From assembly GCA_027307165.1 (NCBI GenBank), contig DAHUXM010000034.1:432757-496756 (forward strand): 64,000 nt of DNA, in the 5' to 3' direction. The translations under genes were made by a program, and so were the position numbers. The DNA comes from Gemmatimonadota bacterium. Its GTDB lineage: Bacteria; Gemmatimonadota; Gemmatimonadetes; Gemmatimonadales; Gemmatimonadaceae. Positions within the stretch are counted from its first letter, which is position 1. Each line of letters begins with the position of its first letter. The notes beneath the pieces are model-generated. The model made no database searches. It saw only the letters and a list, made by a program, of their open reading frames with translations, and was not told where the DNA came from. Shown piece after piece: positions 8,934 to 16,520 of the stretch.

Positions 8934-9353
8934 GTGACGCCTTCCTACGTAGCGCTCGACGTCGAGATCCCGAGTGACGTCAGACAGATCGAGCCGATCG
9001 TGAATCTGGTCACCGAGCACTGCAAATCGCTGCGCCTGTCGCGGCGTCAGTGCTCGCTGAACATTCCGGTCGCGCTCAGCGAAGCGCTTTCCAACGCGAT
9101 AATCCGTGGCAATCACGAAGACCCTCGCAAGCACGTTCGCCTCCGCGCGACCGTGTCCGATCAGGCGCTCGTATTCGACGTCGTGGACGAGGGAAGCGGC
9201 TTCGATATGCAAAAGGAGTCGCACGATCCCACGACTGCCGAATACATCACGCGCGAGGATGGCCGCGGCATCTTCCTCATGCACCAGCTGATGGATCGCG
9301 TCGAGCAGTTCCGCGGTCCGCAACACGTCGTACGCCTGACGCTCAACCGCTGA
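8934..9353 (+). CDS. Anti-sigma regulatory factor kinase (RsbW-like)
   Basis: This 139-residue GHKL-fold ATPase has an N-box (EALSNAIIRGN), a G1 box (DEGSGFD) and a G2 box (GRGIFLMHQLMD), as in RsbW and SpoIIAB, which phosphorylate the STAS antagonist and sequester a sigma factor. GTG 8934 is the only ordinary start codon in the open part of the frame. It lacks a clear ribosome-binding site, so coupling to the upstream gene is likely. The stop overlaps the phosphatase start (TGATG). Confidence 0.85.
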   Translation: MTPSYVALDVEIPSDVRQIEPIVNLVTEHCKSLRLSRRQCSLNIPVALSEALSNAIIRGNHEDPRKHVRLRATVSDQALVFDVVDEGSGFDMQKESHDPTTAEYITREDGRGIFLMHQLMDRVEQFRGPQHVVRLTLNR

Positions 9354-10636
9354 TGTCACGCGACCTCGAGCTCGAGATCGAGAACGCCGCGCGCGAGCTG
9401 GCCGAACGCTACGAGGAGATCAATCTCCTCTACACGATCAGCGAGATCCTGGGCCGTACGGTCTCGCTCGATCGTGCAGCGACTACGATTCTCCGCGAAG
9501 TCTCCGAAACAGTGGGCGCGCGCCGCGCCGCGATCTACACGTGCGAGGCCGGCAGCGACATGCTCGATCCGATCGCGTCCGTCGGCGTCCCGGATGCGCT
9601 CCCGAGCGTCTCGTTGTCCGATCCGCGCAATCTCGCCGCGCGTGCGTTCCGCGGTCGTCATTCGGTAGTCATCGCGCCCGAGGACGACGTCACCGATGAC
9701 GGCTTTCGCATCGGTGCCGTGCTCGCCGTGCCCATCATGTGGACAGGAGAGGCCGGCCGTCCCGAGCTGCTGGGCGCTGTCAGCCTGACCAACAGATCCA
9801 CTGGTGCCGCGTTCAGCGCCGGTGATGTCAAGCTCGTCGCTGCTATCGCGACGCAGATCGGCAGCGCGATTCAGAACGCGCGATTGGTGCGCGAATCCAT
9901 CGAGCAGCAGAGGTTGCTGCAGGAAGTGCGCCTCGCGCACGACCTGCAGATGAAGCTTCTCCCCAGCGGCGACGTGGTCGCGCCACAGGCGGAAGCATCC
10001 GCGCGCGTAGTGCCCGCTGAGAGCGTTGGCGGCGACTTTTATCATCTTTTCCGACTCACCCCATCTGCAACCGGCGTGATGATCGGCGACGTCTCGAGTC
10101 ACGGATATCGCGCGGCGCTCATCATGGCGCTCGCCATGAGCGCTGCAGCCATTCACGCCCAGAGCACGCTCGATCCCGCCGCGATGCTGCACGCGCTGCT
10201 CTACTCGTTGCGCGAAGAGCTTTCGAACACGGAGATGTTCATCACTCTGTTCTACGGCGTGGTGGACAGGCAGAACCGGACGCTTCAGTATGCCAATGCA
10301 GGGCATCCTCACGTCTTCTGTTGCCGTCCGACGGGCGAGCCGGAGCGTCTCGGCGCGCTCGACCCGCCGCTGGGCATGAGCGACCAGGCTCCGACATCGC
10401 GTACGGTCAAGTGGACACCCGAAAAGGACCTGCTGGTATTGTTCACGGACGGAATCACCGATGCGCTGAACGATGCCGGACAACCCATGGGCGAGCGTCG
10501 CGTGCTCGATACGATTCAGCGCTACGCCACCGAGCCCGCTGCGGTGATCGTCGATCGCGTATTCGATGCGCTGAGCCAGCACACCGGCGACATTCCGCCG
10601 CGCGACGATCTCACTCTCGTCGTACTCCGGAGCTGA
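9353..10636 (+). CDS. GAF-domain PP2C (SpoIIE/RsbU-type) serine phosphatase
   Basis: A 427-residue signalling phosphatase. A short helical segment (about 5-30) precedes a GAF sensor domain (about 35-185). A linker follows, then a SpoIIE-type PP2C domain with VGGDFYHLF, IGDVSSHGYRAALIM, YANAGHPH, LFTDGITDA and RDDLTLVVL, which hold the metal-binding acidic residues. It would dephosphorylate the STAS protein encoded two genes upstream and so activate the unseen sigma factor. The GAF ligand is unknown. The frame is open upstream, but the ATG in the TGATG overlap gives the natural start. Confidence 0.9.
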   Translation: MSRDLELEIENAARELAERYEEINLLYTISEILGRTVSLDRAATTILREVSETVGARRAAIYTCEAGSDMLDPIASVGVPDALPSVSLSDPRNLAARAFRGRHSVVIAPEDDVTDDGFRIGAVLAVPIMWTGEAGRPELLGAVSLTNRSTGAAFSAGDVKLVAAIATQIGSAIQNARLVRESIEQQRLLQEVRLAHDLQMKLLPSGDVVAPQAEASARVVPAESVGGDFYHLFRLTPSATGVMIGDVSSHGYRAALIMALAMSAAAIHAQSTLDPAAMLHALLYSLREELSNTEMFITLFYGVVDRQNRTLQYANAGHPHVFCCRPTGEPERLGALDPPLGMSDQAPTSRTVKWTPEKDLLVLFTDGITDALNDAGQPMGERRVLDTIQRYATEPAAVIVDRVFDALSQHTGDIPPRDDLTLVVLRS

Positions 10637-11460
10637 TCACGCGAACACGTGACGGATTCCCGCCCACGCTCAAGCGACTGGGCCAGCACTTCCTTGCGGA
10701 TGAGCGCGCGCTTGCACGAATTGTGGACGCACTCGCGCCAACCGAAACGGACACGGTGCTCGAGATCGGACCCGGCCGCGGTGCGCTCACCGACATTCTC
10801 GTGAAGCGCGCGGGCCGCGTGGTGGCAGTCGAGCTCGACCGCGCGCTCGCCGCACTGTTGCGCGAGCGATTCGCTCTCACGCCAAGCGTCGAGATTGTGG
10901 AGGCTGACATTCTCAAGACGGATCCCGGCGCGCTTGGCGGCCCCGGTTATCTGCTTGTCGGCAACGTCCCGTATTACATCACCACGCCGATCATGTTTCA
11001 CGTGCTCGCGTGCGCACTCCCGCGTCGTGCCGTGTTTCTCGTGCAGCGTGAAGTCGCGATTCGCGCGATGGCAGACGCGGGATCCAAAAGCTACGGTGCG
11101 TTGTCGGTCAATCTGCAGGTGCTCGCGCACGTCGAGCGTGTTTTCGACATTCCGCCCGGCGCATTCAAGCCGCCTCCGAAAGTCGATTCATCGGTGATAC
11201 GCGTCACGCCGCTCACCGATCCCGTTCTTCGTGAGGGAGAGCAGGGACGCTTCCGTTCTTTCGTGCAGAGTCTGTTCAGTCAGAGGCGCAAACAGATCGG
11301 AACGATCCTGCGCAGTCTTCCACCGTCGGCTTCCGGCGTTCCAGCGGTGACGCTCGACGCACTTGCAGCGCTCGGCATTCCACCAACCGAGCGACCCGAG
11401 CGGCTCACACCGCTTCAGTTCGTCGAGCTATTTCGAGAGGTTCGCCAGGGCGAACGATAG
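10636..11460 (+). CDS. rsmA: 16S rRNA (adenine1518/1519-N6)-dimethyltransferase
   Basis: RsmA (KsgA) dimethylates two adjacent adenines in helix 45 of 16S rRNA. LGQHFLADERALARIV, LEIGPGRGALT and the NVPYYITTP catalytic motif are clear, and the roughly 274-residue length is normal. No ATG, GTG or TTG lies between the upstream gene and LGQHFL. The best start is ATC at 10636, sharing its A with the TGA stop of the phosphatase, exactly where neighbours have TGATG; CTG 10633 is the alternative. The 3' end overlaps rex, on the opposite strand, by 33 bp. Confidence 0.92.
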   Translation: MTRTRDGFPPTLKRLGQHFLADERALARIVDALAPTETDTVLEIGPGRGALTDILVKRAGRVVAVELDRALAALLRERFALTPSVEIVEADILKTDPGALGGPGYLLVGNVPYYITTPIMFHVLACALPRRAVFLVQREVAIRAMADAGSKSYGALSVNLQVLAHVERVFDIPPGAFKPPPKVDSSVIRVTPLTDPVLREGEQGRFRSFVQSLFSQRRKQIGTILRSLPPSASGVPAVTLDALAALGIPPTERPERLTPLQFVELFREVRQGER

Positions 11461-12084
11461 CGCCTCGAATTCCAGTCCCATGTTCACGGTACGCGTCACG
11501 ACATCGGCCGGAACTGTGATCTGGGCGGGTGCGAAGTTCATGATTGCCTTGATCCCTGCGGCCACCATCGTATCCGCAACAAACTGCGCATCGTCAGCAG
11601 GCACGGCAATGACGCCGATGTCGAAGTGTTCCTTCGCCGCGTCGCTGGCGAGCCGATGGACGTCGCGCACCGGGATCGAATCCAGTCTCGTTCCAACCTT
11701 GGCAGGCGACGCGTCGTAAAGCGCCGATACGTGGAAGCCCTTCTCCCGGAAACCCGGGTACTGTGCCAGCGCCAGCCCGATCTTGCCAGCTCCCACTATG
11801 GCCACGTGCCAGTCCCGCCCGAGACCCAGAATCTCGCGCAGCCGGGTCGTCAGCTCGGGGACGAAATAGCCCAGTCCTCGCTTCCCGAACGAGCCAAAGA
11901 TCGAGAGATCCTTGCGCACCTGTGCCGAGGTGGTCCCGCCCAGACGGGCGAGAACATCGCTGGATACGGTTGCTTCACCGCTGTCTTCGAGTTCCTCCAG
12001 GAATCCGAGATAGAGCGATAGACGACGAACTGTAGAGTCTGGTACGCGTTTCAAGTACGAAATTGGGCTTGTGAAATTCTTCAC
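11428..12084 (-). CDS. rex: Redox-sensing transcriptional repressor Rex
   Basis: Rex senses the NADH/NAD+ ratio and represses fermentative and respiratory genes when NADH is low. The 218-residue protein has an N-terminal winged helix (with SSDVLARLGGTTSAQVRKDL and FGSFGKRGLGY) and a Rossmann domain with VAIVGAGKIGLALA. The GTG start at 12084 lies inside a perfect Rex operator; a TTG at 12054 is an alternative that would leave the operator fully upstream. It is divergent from arcA and convergent with rsmA. Confidence 0.95.
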   Translation of the reverse strand: MKNFTSPISYLKRVPDSTVRRLSLYLGFLEELEDSGEATVSSDVLARLGGTTSAQVRKDLSIFGSFGKRGLGYFVPELTTRLREILGLGRDWHVAIVGAGKIGLALAQYPGFREKGFHVSALYDASPAKVGTRLDSIPVRDVHRLASDAAKEHFDIGVIAVPADDAQFVADTMVAAGIKAIMNFAPAQITVPADVVTRTVNMGLEFEALSFALANLSK

Positions 12085-12086
12085 AA
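12069..12086. promoter_or_regulatory. Rex operator (ROP) at the rex start codon
   Basis: TTGTGAA-ATTC-TTCACAA is a perfect 7-4-7 inverted repeat identical to the published Rex box consensus. It covers the rex GTG start and lies 58 bp before the arcA ATG. It supports rex autoregulation and possibly control of arcA. Confidence 0.85.
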
Positions 12087-12143
12087 AGGTATGATAAAAC
12101 CACCAAAGCCCGCAAGTTGACCGCGCCGCTATCTTACAAAAAG

Positions 12144-13376
12144 ATGCCAGTCAACATCAATTCCGAGATCGGACCCCTTCGCTCCGTCCTGGTGCATGAG
12201 CCCGGTCCGGAACTCCTCGCCGTCACCCCCGACACGCGCGAAGACTACCTGTACGACGACATCATCCACGTGGAGACGGCGCAGACCGAGCACCGCCGCC
12301 TCGTCGCCGTGCTGGAGAGGTTCGCCACCGTACACTACGTGCGCGACCTGCTCGCGGAAACGGTAGCGACCATCGAGGCTCGGCATCTGATCATCCGCGA
12401 GGCGATGGACATCCTGCAGTCAGCGCCCATCGCCAAGGACCTCAACGACCTTCCCCCGGAAGATGTCGTGCGCGTCCTGATCGAGGGCCGCGAGGAAACA
12501 CCCGGACCGCTCGCACGCACGCTCAACGAAACCGGCTACGCCCTGCCGCCAGTCCCCAATCTCTTCTTCACGCGCGACACCGCGATGGGACTCGGCAAGC
12601 ACGTCATGATCGGCTCCATGAGGTACGGCACTCGCTGGACGGAAGAGCTGATCATGAAGACGCTCTTCGCACACCACCCGGCGCTTGCAAATGCCGGAAT
12701 CCTGTACGACGGGTCCGTCGAGCGGCGCGTGAATTACACACTGGAAGGCGGCGACGTGCATCCGTTGCGGCCGGACCTGCTGATGATCGGATTCAGCGAA
12801 CGGTCCAGCCCGGCCGCGATCGACGAGCTGGTGTCACTCGTGTTCGGCAATACCGCTTTCACGAACATCATCGTCGTCGTGATGCCAAAAGAAAACACAG
12901 CGATCCATCTCGACATGATCTTCACGCAGATCGATCGCGAGCAGTGCGTTATTCACGCGCCGCACTTCATTGGTGCAGAACGCCTGTCGATCCTGCACTG
13001 GAGCAAGGGCGACGCGACGATGCGTGAGATGCCCAACGTCTTCACCGCGCTCGAACAATGCGGTATGCGGATCGATCCGATCGTTTGCGGCGGCAAGAAG
13101 CGCATAATGCAGGAACGAGAGCAGTGGGCGTCGGGTTGCAACTTCTTCGCGATTCGTCCCGGCCTGGCGGTGAGCTACGCGCGCAATCACGAAACGCTGC
13201 GCGAGATGGAATCGTCAGGATACCGCGTCGTCGCCTCGACGTCGTTTCTCGAAGGTCAGGAGCGCATCGAGGATGACGAGCGCGCAGTGATCACCATCGA
13301 CGGAAGCGAGCTCGTGCGCGGCGGCGGCGGACCCCGCTGCATGTCGTGCCCAATCGAGCGGGAAGACGTCTGGTGA
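12144..13376 (+). CDS. arcA: Arginine deiminase
   Basis: The enzyme hydrolyses arginine to citrulline and ammonia, the first step of the ADI pathway that yields ATP through carbamoyl phosphate. The 410-residue product has NLFFTRD, YTLEGGDVHPL, the HLDMIFT histidine motif and the nucleophilic cysteine in GGPRCMSC (C399), so the guanidine-modifying catalytic set is present. An in-frame TTG at 12117 would add nine residues; ATG 12144 gives the family N-terminus. No arcB or arcC follows. The stop overlaps the next gene as GTGA. The divergent rex with its operator hints at redox control. Confidence 0.92.
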   Translation: MPVNINSEIGPLRSVLVHEPGPELLAVTPDTREDYLYDDIIHVETAQTEHRRLVAVLERFATVHYVRDLLAETVATIEARHLIIREAMDILQSAPIAKDLNDLPPEDVVRVLIEGREETPGPLARTLNETGYALPPVPNLFFTRDTAMGLGKHVMIGSMRYGTRWTEELIMKTLFAHHPALANAGILYDGSVERRVNYTLEGGDVHPLRPDLLMIGFSERSSPAAIDELVSLVFGNTAFTNIIVVVMPKENTAIHLDMIFTQIDREQCVIHAPHFIGAERLSILHWSKGDATMREMPNVFTALEQCGMRIDPIVCGGKKRIMQEREQWASGCNFFAIRPGLAVSYARNHETLREMESSGYRVVASTSFLEGQERIEDDERAVITIDGSELVRGGGGPRCMSCPIEREDVW

Positions 13377-14074
13377 GCGATACGGTGAGCCGCGCAGTCG
13401 GCAGCACGATGAATCTGAGCCGGCTCTCGTACGCTGTTGTGGACGTCGAAACGACCGGCGGCAGCCCGGCGTATGGCCATCGCATAACGGAGATCGCGGT
13501 AGTCGTCGTATCTGAGGGTCGTATTACCGAGATATTCGAACGGCTGGTGAATCCGGATCGCTTCATCCCGCCCTTCATAACGCACCTCACAGGCATCAGC
13601 GAGGGCATGGTCGCGACAGCGCCGCGCTTCGAGGAGATCGTACCGGAGCTCGTGATGGCGCTGGCCGGCAACATCTTCGTCGCGCATAACGCACAGTTCG
13701 ACTGGGGATTCGTGAGCGCCGAGCTGGAGCGCGCGGTGGGCAAGACACCGACCGCACTGCGGCTCTGCACGGTTCGACTTGCGCGCGCGCTGCTTCCGCA
13801 GTTACCGCGCAAGTCGCTCGATTACGTCGCACATCATTACGGAGTTCTCGACGTGCCGTCGCGCTACCAGCTCAACCGGGGCACGAGACACAGCGCAGCC
13901 GGCGACGCGATCATTACGGCGCATTGTTTGCTCCATATGATAGACGATGCCGCGGATCGCGGCTTCACCACCTGGGACGACATCCAGCGCGCCACGAGTC
14001 GTGGATCGCGCAGCGGCAAGAACCGGCGCCCGTCGCCGATGCCCACCGCCGCTCTCGACGACCGCACCGCGTAG
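13373..14074 (+). CDS. DnaQ-like 3'-5' exonuclease
   Basis: A 233-residue DEDDh exonuclease domain protein. VVDVETTGG holds the first acidic pair, HNAQFDWGFV the next aspartate, and HSAAGDA the closing histidine and aspartate. It resembles the epsilon proofreading subunit and free-standing DnaQ-like nucleases; whether it serves the replicase is unknown. The tail after residue 200 is basic and low in complexity. GTG 13373 overlaps the arcA stop; the ATG at 13409 is an alternative closer to the domain edge. Confidence 0.85.
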   Translation: MSDTVSRAVGSTMNLSRLSYAVVDVETTGGSPAYGHRITEIAVVVVSEGRITEIFERLVNPDRFIPPFITHLTGISEGMVATAPRFEEIVPELVMALAGNIFVAHNAQFDWGFVSAELERAVGKTPTALRLCTVRLARALLPQLPRKSLDYVAHHYGVLDVPSRYQLNRGTRHSAAGDAIITAHCLLHMIDDAADRGFTTWDDIQRATSRGSRSGKNRRPSPMPTAALDDRTA

Positions 14075-14106
14075 ACAATACTCGCAGGCAATACAGGTAC
14101 TGCAAA

Positions 14107-14991
14107 ATGCCAGCACCCACTCCACTCGTACAATCACGTAGCATCGGCAATCTTGTCGTTCACGCGATACAGGCAGGCGGTCAGCGACTCGATGGTGGCG
14201 CGATGTTCGGCGTCGTGCCCAAGCCGCTGTGGGAGCGTCGCATCCCTGCCGACGAGCGCAACCGCATCCAGCTTGGAATGCGCTGTCTCCTCATCGAGCA
14301 TCCGAGCGGTCTCATTCTCATCGACAGCGGTGCCGGCAACAAGGAGAACGCGAAGTTCCACGAGATCTACGGCGTCGAGAACGTCGGCGCCAACGGACGC
14401 ACCGCGCTCGAAGACGGTCTCGCACAGGTCGGCGTGAGCCCGGAACAGATTGCGATCCTCATCAGCACGCACCTGCACTTCGACCACGCCGGCGGCAACA
14501 CCTTCGTGGACGACGCGGGCGTCGTACGTCCCACCTTTCCGCGCGCGCGCTACCTGGTGCAGCGCGGCGAGTACGAATTCGCAACCCACACGAACGAACG
14601 CACAGCGGCGAGCTACTTCGATCGCAACTACGTCCCGACTCTCGAATCGGGGCAGCTGGAGCTGCTGGAAGGCGAGTCCGAAATCGTGGATGGTATCGGC
14701 GTGCTGGTGACGCCGGGCCACACGCCATACCACCAGAGCGTGGTCATTCGTTCGGCGGGCGAGACCGGGATCTTTCTGGGTGATCTGGTCCCGACGCATG
14801 CCCATCTGCCGCTCCCGTGGATCATGGGTTACGACGTCGAGCCGCTGGTGACTCTCGAGTCCAAGCGCGGGCTCCTCAAGCGAGTGGAGCAGGGCGACTG
14901 GACCGTCATCTTCGAACACGACGCCGTGGTGCCGTGGGGTCGGGTGCAATTCGACGGGAAGGCCTACAGCTTGCGTCCGGAATCGGCCTAG
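14107..14991 (+). CDS. MBL-fold metallohydrolase
   Basis: A 294-residue metallo-beta-lactamase-fold protein. The metal site HLHFDHAGG and later ligands in TPGHTPYHQS and LGDLVPTHAHLP are visible. The spacing resembles quorum-quenching lactonases and related MBL hydrolases, but the substrate cannot be read from sequence. ATG 14107 follows the stop of the exonuclease gene by 32 bp, and the frame's upstream extension overlaps that gene and lacks family similarity. Confidence 0.85.
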   Translation: MPAPTPLVQSRSIGNLVVHAIQAGGQRLDGGAMFGVVPKPLWERRIPADERNRIQLGMRCLLIEHPSGLILIDSGAGNKENAKFHEIYGVENVGANGRTALEDGLAQVGVSPEQIAILISTHLHFDHAGGNTFVDDAGVVRPTFPRARYLVQRGEYEFATHTNERTAASYFDRNYVPTLESGQLELLEGESEIVDGIGVLVTPGHTPYHQSVVIRSAGETGIFLGDLVPTHAHLPLPWIMGYDVEPLVTLESKRGLLKRVEQGDWTVIFEHDAVVPWGRVQFDGKAYSLRPESA

Positions 14992-15095
14992 GGTAACTTT
15001 CCGGGCTTAGTTTAATGCGGAAAGTGGTTGCCTAGCGGCGACCCACCCTCCGGCCCCGGCGTTGCTGAGGTGCTGTAGGCGTCCTGAATCATTCA

Positions 15096-15159
15096 CACCG
15101 TGACCGCCACGGTGGGTTTGGCGCGGACTCCTACGTGGGAGGCCCGCGTTTTTTGTTTT
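15096..15159 (+). terminator. infC leader: hairpin plus intrinsic terminator/attenuator
   Basis: In the 190-bp gap before infC, a 7-bp perfect hairpin (CACCGTG/CACGGTG, 15096-15114) is followed by a stronger stem (15122-15148: CGCGG and CTCC on the left, GGAG and CCGCG on the right) and then a T-rich run (15149-15159). It could terminate the upstream unit, or attenuate infC-rpmI-rplT, an operon that many bacteria control at its leader. The rest of 14992-15181 has no gene. Confidence 0.65.
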
Positions 15160-15181
15160 CTCTCTTATCGAGGTTTTGCTC

Positions 15182-15697
15182 ATCCCCCCAGACGTCAAAG
15201 GTCCGCGCGTCAATCGTCAGATCCGTTTCTCGCCACTTCGTGTCATAGGCGACGACGGCGCCCAGCTTGGAATCATGGATGTTGATACGGCATTGAGCAG
15301 AGCTCAGGAGCTCGGTCTCGATCTCGTCGAAGTCGCACCACTTGCTCGTCCTCCGGTCGTCCGAATCATGGACTTCGGGAAGTACAAGTTCGAGCAGGCC
15401 AAGATGGCCCGTCAGGCCAAGAAAAAGCAGCATGTGATCGAGCTCAAGGAAGTCAAATTCCGCCCGGGCATCGAGGAGCATGACTTCCAGACCAAGGTCC
15501 GGCACGCGCGTGAATTTTTGGGTGAAGGGAACAAGGTGAAGGTCACCTTGATGTTTCGCGGGCGCCAGATTGCGCACCCCGAGCTGGGAAGGAAGGTCGT
15601 GATTCGCGTCGCCCAGGAGTTGGTCGACGTGAGCAAGATCGAAGCAGATCCGAAATTCGAGGGAAAATCCATGACGATGATTCTGGCACCCAAGTGA
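15182..15697 (+). CDS. infC: Translation initiation factor IF-3
   Basis: IF-3 binds the 30S subunit, prevents premature 50S joining and proofreads the start codon. RVNRQIRFSPLRVIG, the DLVEVAPLARPPVVRIMD linker region and the C-terminal RNA-binding domain ending TMILAPK are all present. No ATG is available. GAGG at 15170-15173 lies 8 bp before ATC 15182 but only 2 bp before TTG 15176, so I place the start at ATC, in line with the rare AUU start of E. coli infC that IF-3 itself discriminates against. TTG 15176 would add two residues. Confidence 0.93.
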   Translation: MPPDVKGPRVNRQIRFSPLRVIGDDGAQLGIMDVDTALSRAQELGLDLVEVAPLARPPVVRIMDFGKYKFEQAKMARQAKKKQHVIELKEVKFRPGIEEHDFQTKVRHAREFLGEGNKVKVTLMFRGRQIAHPELGRKVVIRVAQELVDVSKIEADPKFEGKSMTMILAPK

Positions 15698-15706
15698 GGG
15701 ACTAGC

Positions 15707-15904
15707 ATGCCGAAGATGAAGACACACAAGGGCGCAAAAAAGCGCTTCTCTATTACAGGTAGCGGCAAGGTTCGGCGCAACAAGGCCAACAAGAGCCACA
15801 TTCTCACCAAGAAATCCGCCAAGCGGAAGCGTAACCTGCGCCGCCCCGGCACCATCGCGACATCGGGCGACGAAAAGCGCATGAAACGTTTGTTGGTGGC
15901 GTAG
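15707..15904 (+). CDS. rpmI: 50S ribosomal protein L35
   Basis: The 65-residue basic protein begins [20 protein letters not shown], the L35 signature, and has normal length. It follows infC by 9 bp with a GAGGG ribosome-binding site, in the conserved infC-rpmI-rplT order. Two copies of the dispersed hairpin repeat begin 3 bp after its stop, separating it from rplT. Confidence 0.97.
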   Translation: MPKMKTHKGAKKRFSITGSGKVRRNKANKSHILTKKSAKRKRNLRRPGTIATSGDEKRMKRLLVA

Positions 15905-15907
15905 TGG

Positions 15908-15990
15908 TAGGGCGCGGATATATCCGCGCCTCGCTCGTAGCCTAGTTGGTCGCAGCCGTAGGGCGCGGATTCATCCGCGCCTGGCCCCGT
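15908..15990 (+). repeat. Two 51-bp hairpin repeats between rpmI and rplT
   Basis: Two units start TAGGGCGCGGA, with the cores GGCGCGGA-TATA-TCCGCGCC (15911-15930) and GGCGCGGA-TTCA-TCCGCGCC (15962-15981), 51 bp apart. The second is followed by CTGGCCC and a diverged remainder of the unit. The stems are identical and only the loops differ. They would form hairpins inside the operon transcript. Confidence 0.85.
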
Positions 15991-16053
15991 CAAATGCAAT
16001 CGAACCGTCCAATCCGCGACCACACGTCGCCTATCATAGAGGAGTAGCAGCCC

Positions 16054-16419
16054 ATGCCAAGGGTACGATCCAATGTCGCGCGTCTGAAGCGCAAAAAGCA
16101 GGTAATGAAAGCCGCGCGCGGTGCGTTCGGCGCGCGTAGCAAACTCTGGAAATCCGCCAAGGAAAACGTCGAGCGCGGCTGGAAGTACGCCTACCGCGAT
16201 CGCAAGAATAAAAAGCGTGAGTTCCGCAAGCTCTGGATCGTCCGCATCAACGCTGCCGCCCACATCCACGACATGAGCTACAGCACCTTCATCAACGGAC
16301 TCGGCAAGGCCGGCATCGAGATCGATCGCAAGGTCCTCGCCGACATCGCCGTGCGCGACGCAGCCGCCTTTGGCGTGCTCGCCGAGCAGGCCCGCAAGGC
16401 GCTGAGCGCCGCCGCGTAG
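16054..16419 (+). CDS. rplT: 50S ribosomal protein L20
   Basis: L20 binds 23S rRNA early in 50S assembly and often represses its own operon. The 121-residue protein begins [15 protein letters not shown], with [11 protein letters not shown] and [11 protein letters not shown], as expected. A GAGGAG ribosome-binding site precedes the ATG. It closes the infC operon and is followed by a terminator hairpin. Confidence 0.97.
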   Translation: MPRVRSNVARLKRKKQVMKAARGAFGARSKLWKSAKENVERGWKYAYRDRKNKKREFRKLWIVRINAAAHIHDMSYSTFINGLGKAGIEIDRKVLADIAVRDAAAFGVLAEQARKALSAAA

Positions 16420-16463
16420 GCAGCGTCAACGATTACCGGCATCGCGCCGGATGATGCGCTGAC

Positions 16464-16503
16464 GGGGCGGCCTCGATACTTTACGAGTCCGCCCCTTTCA
16501 TTT
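16464..16503 (+). terminator. Terminator after rplT
   Basis: GGGGCGG (16464-16470) pairs with CCGCCCC (16489-16495), with an inner CTCG/CGAG pair. It is followed by the short T-rich tract TTTCATTT. It lies 45 bp after the rplT stop. Confidence 0.65.
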
Positions 16504-16520
16504 CACATAACCACCGTTTC

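Noticed and set aside
14992..15181. Riboswitch or T-box in the infC leader
   Set aside because: I could see hairpins and a terminator but no T-box specifier/antiterminator sequence or known riboswitch core.
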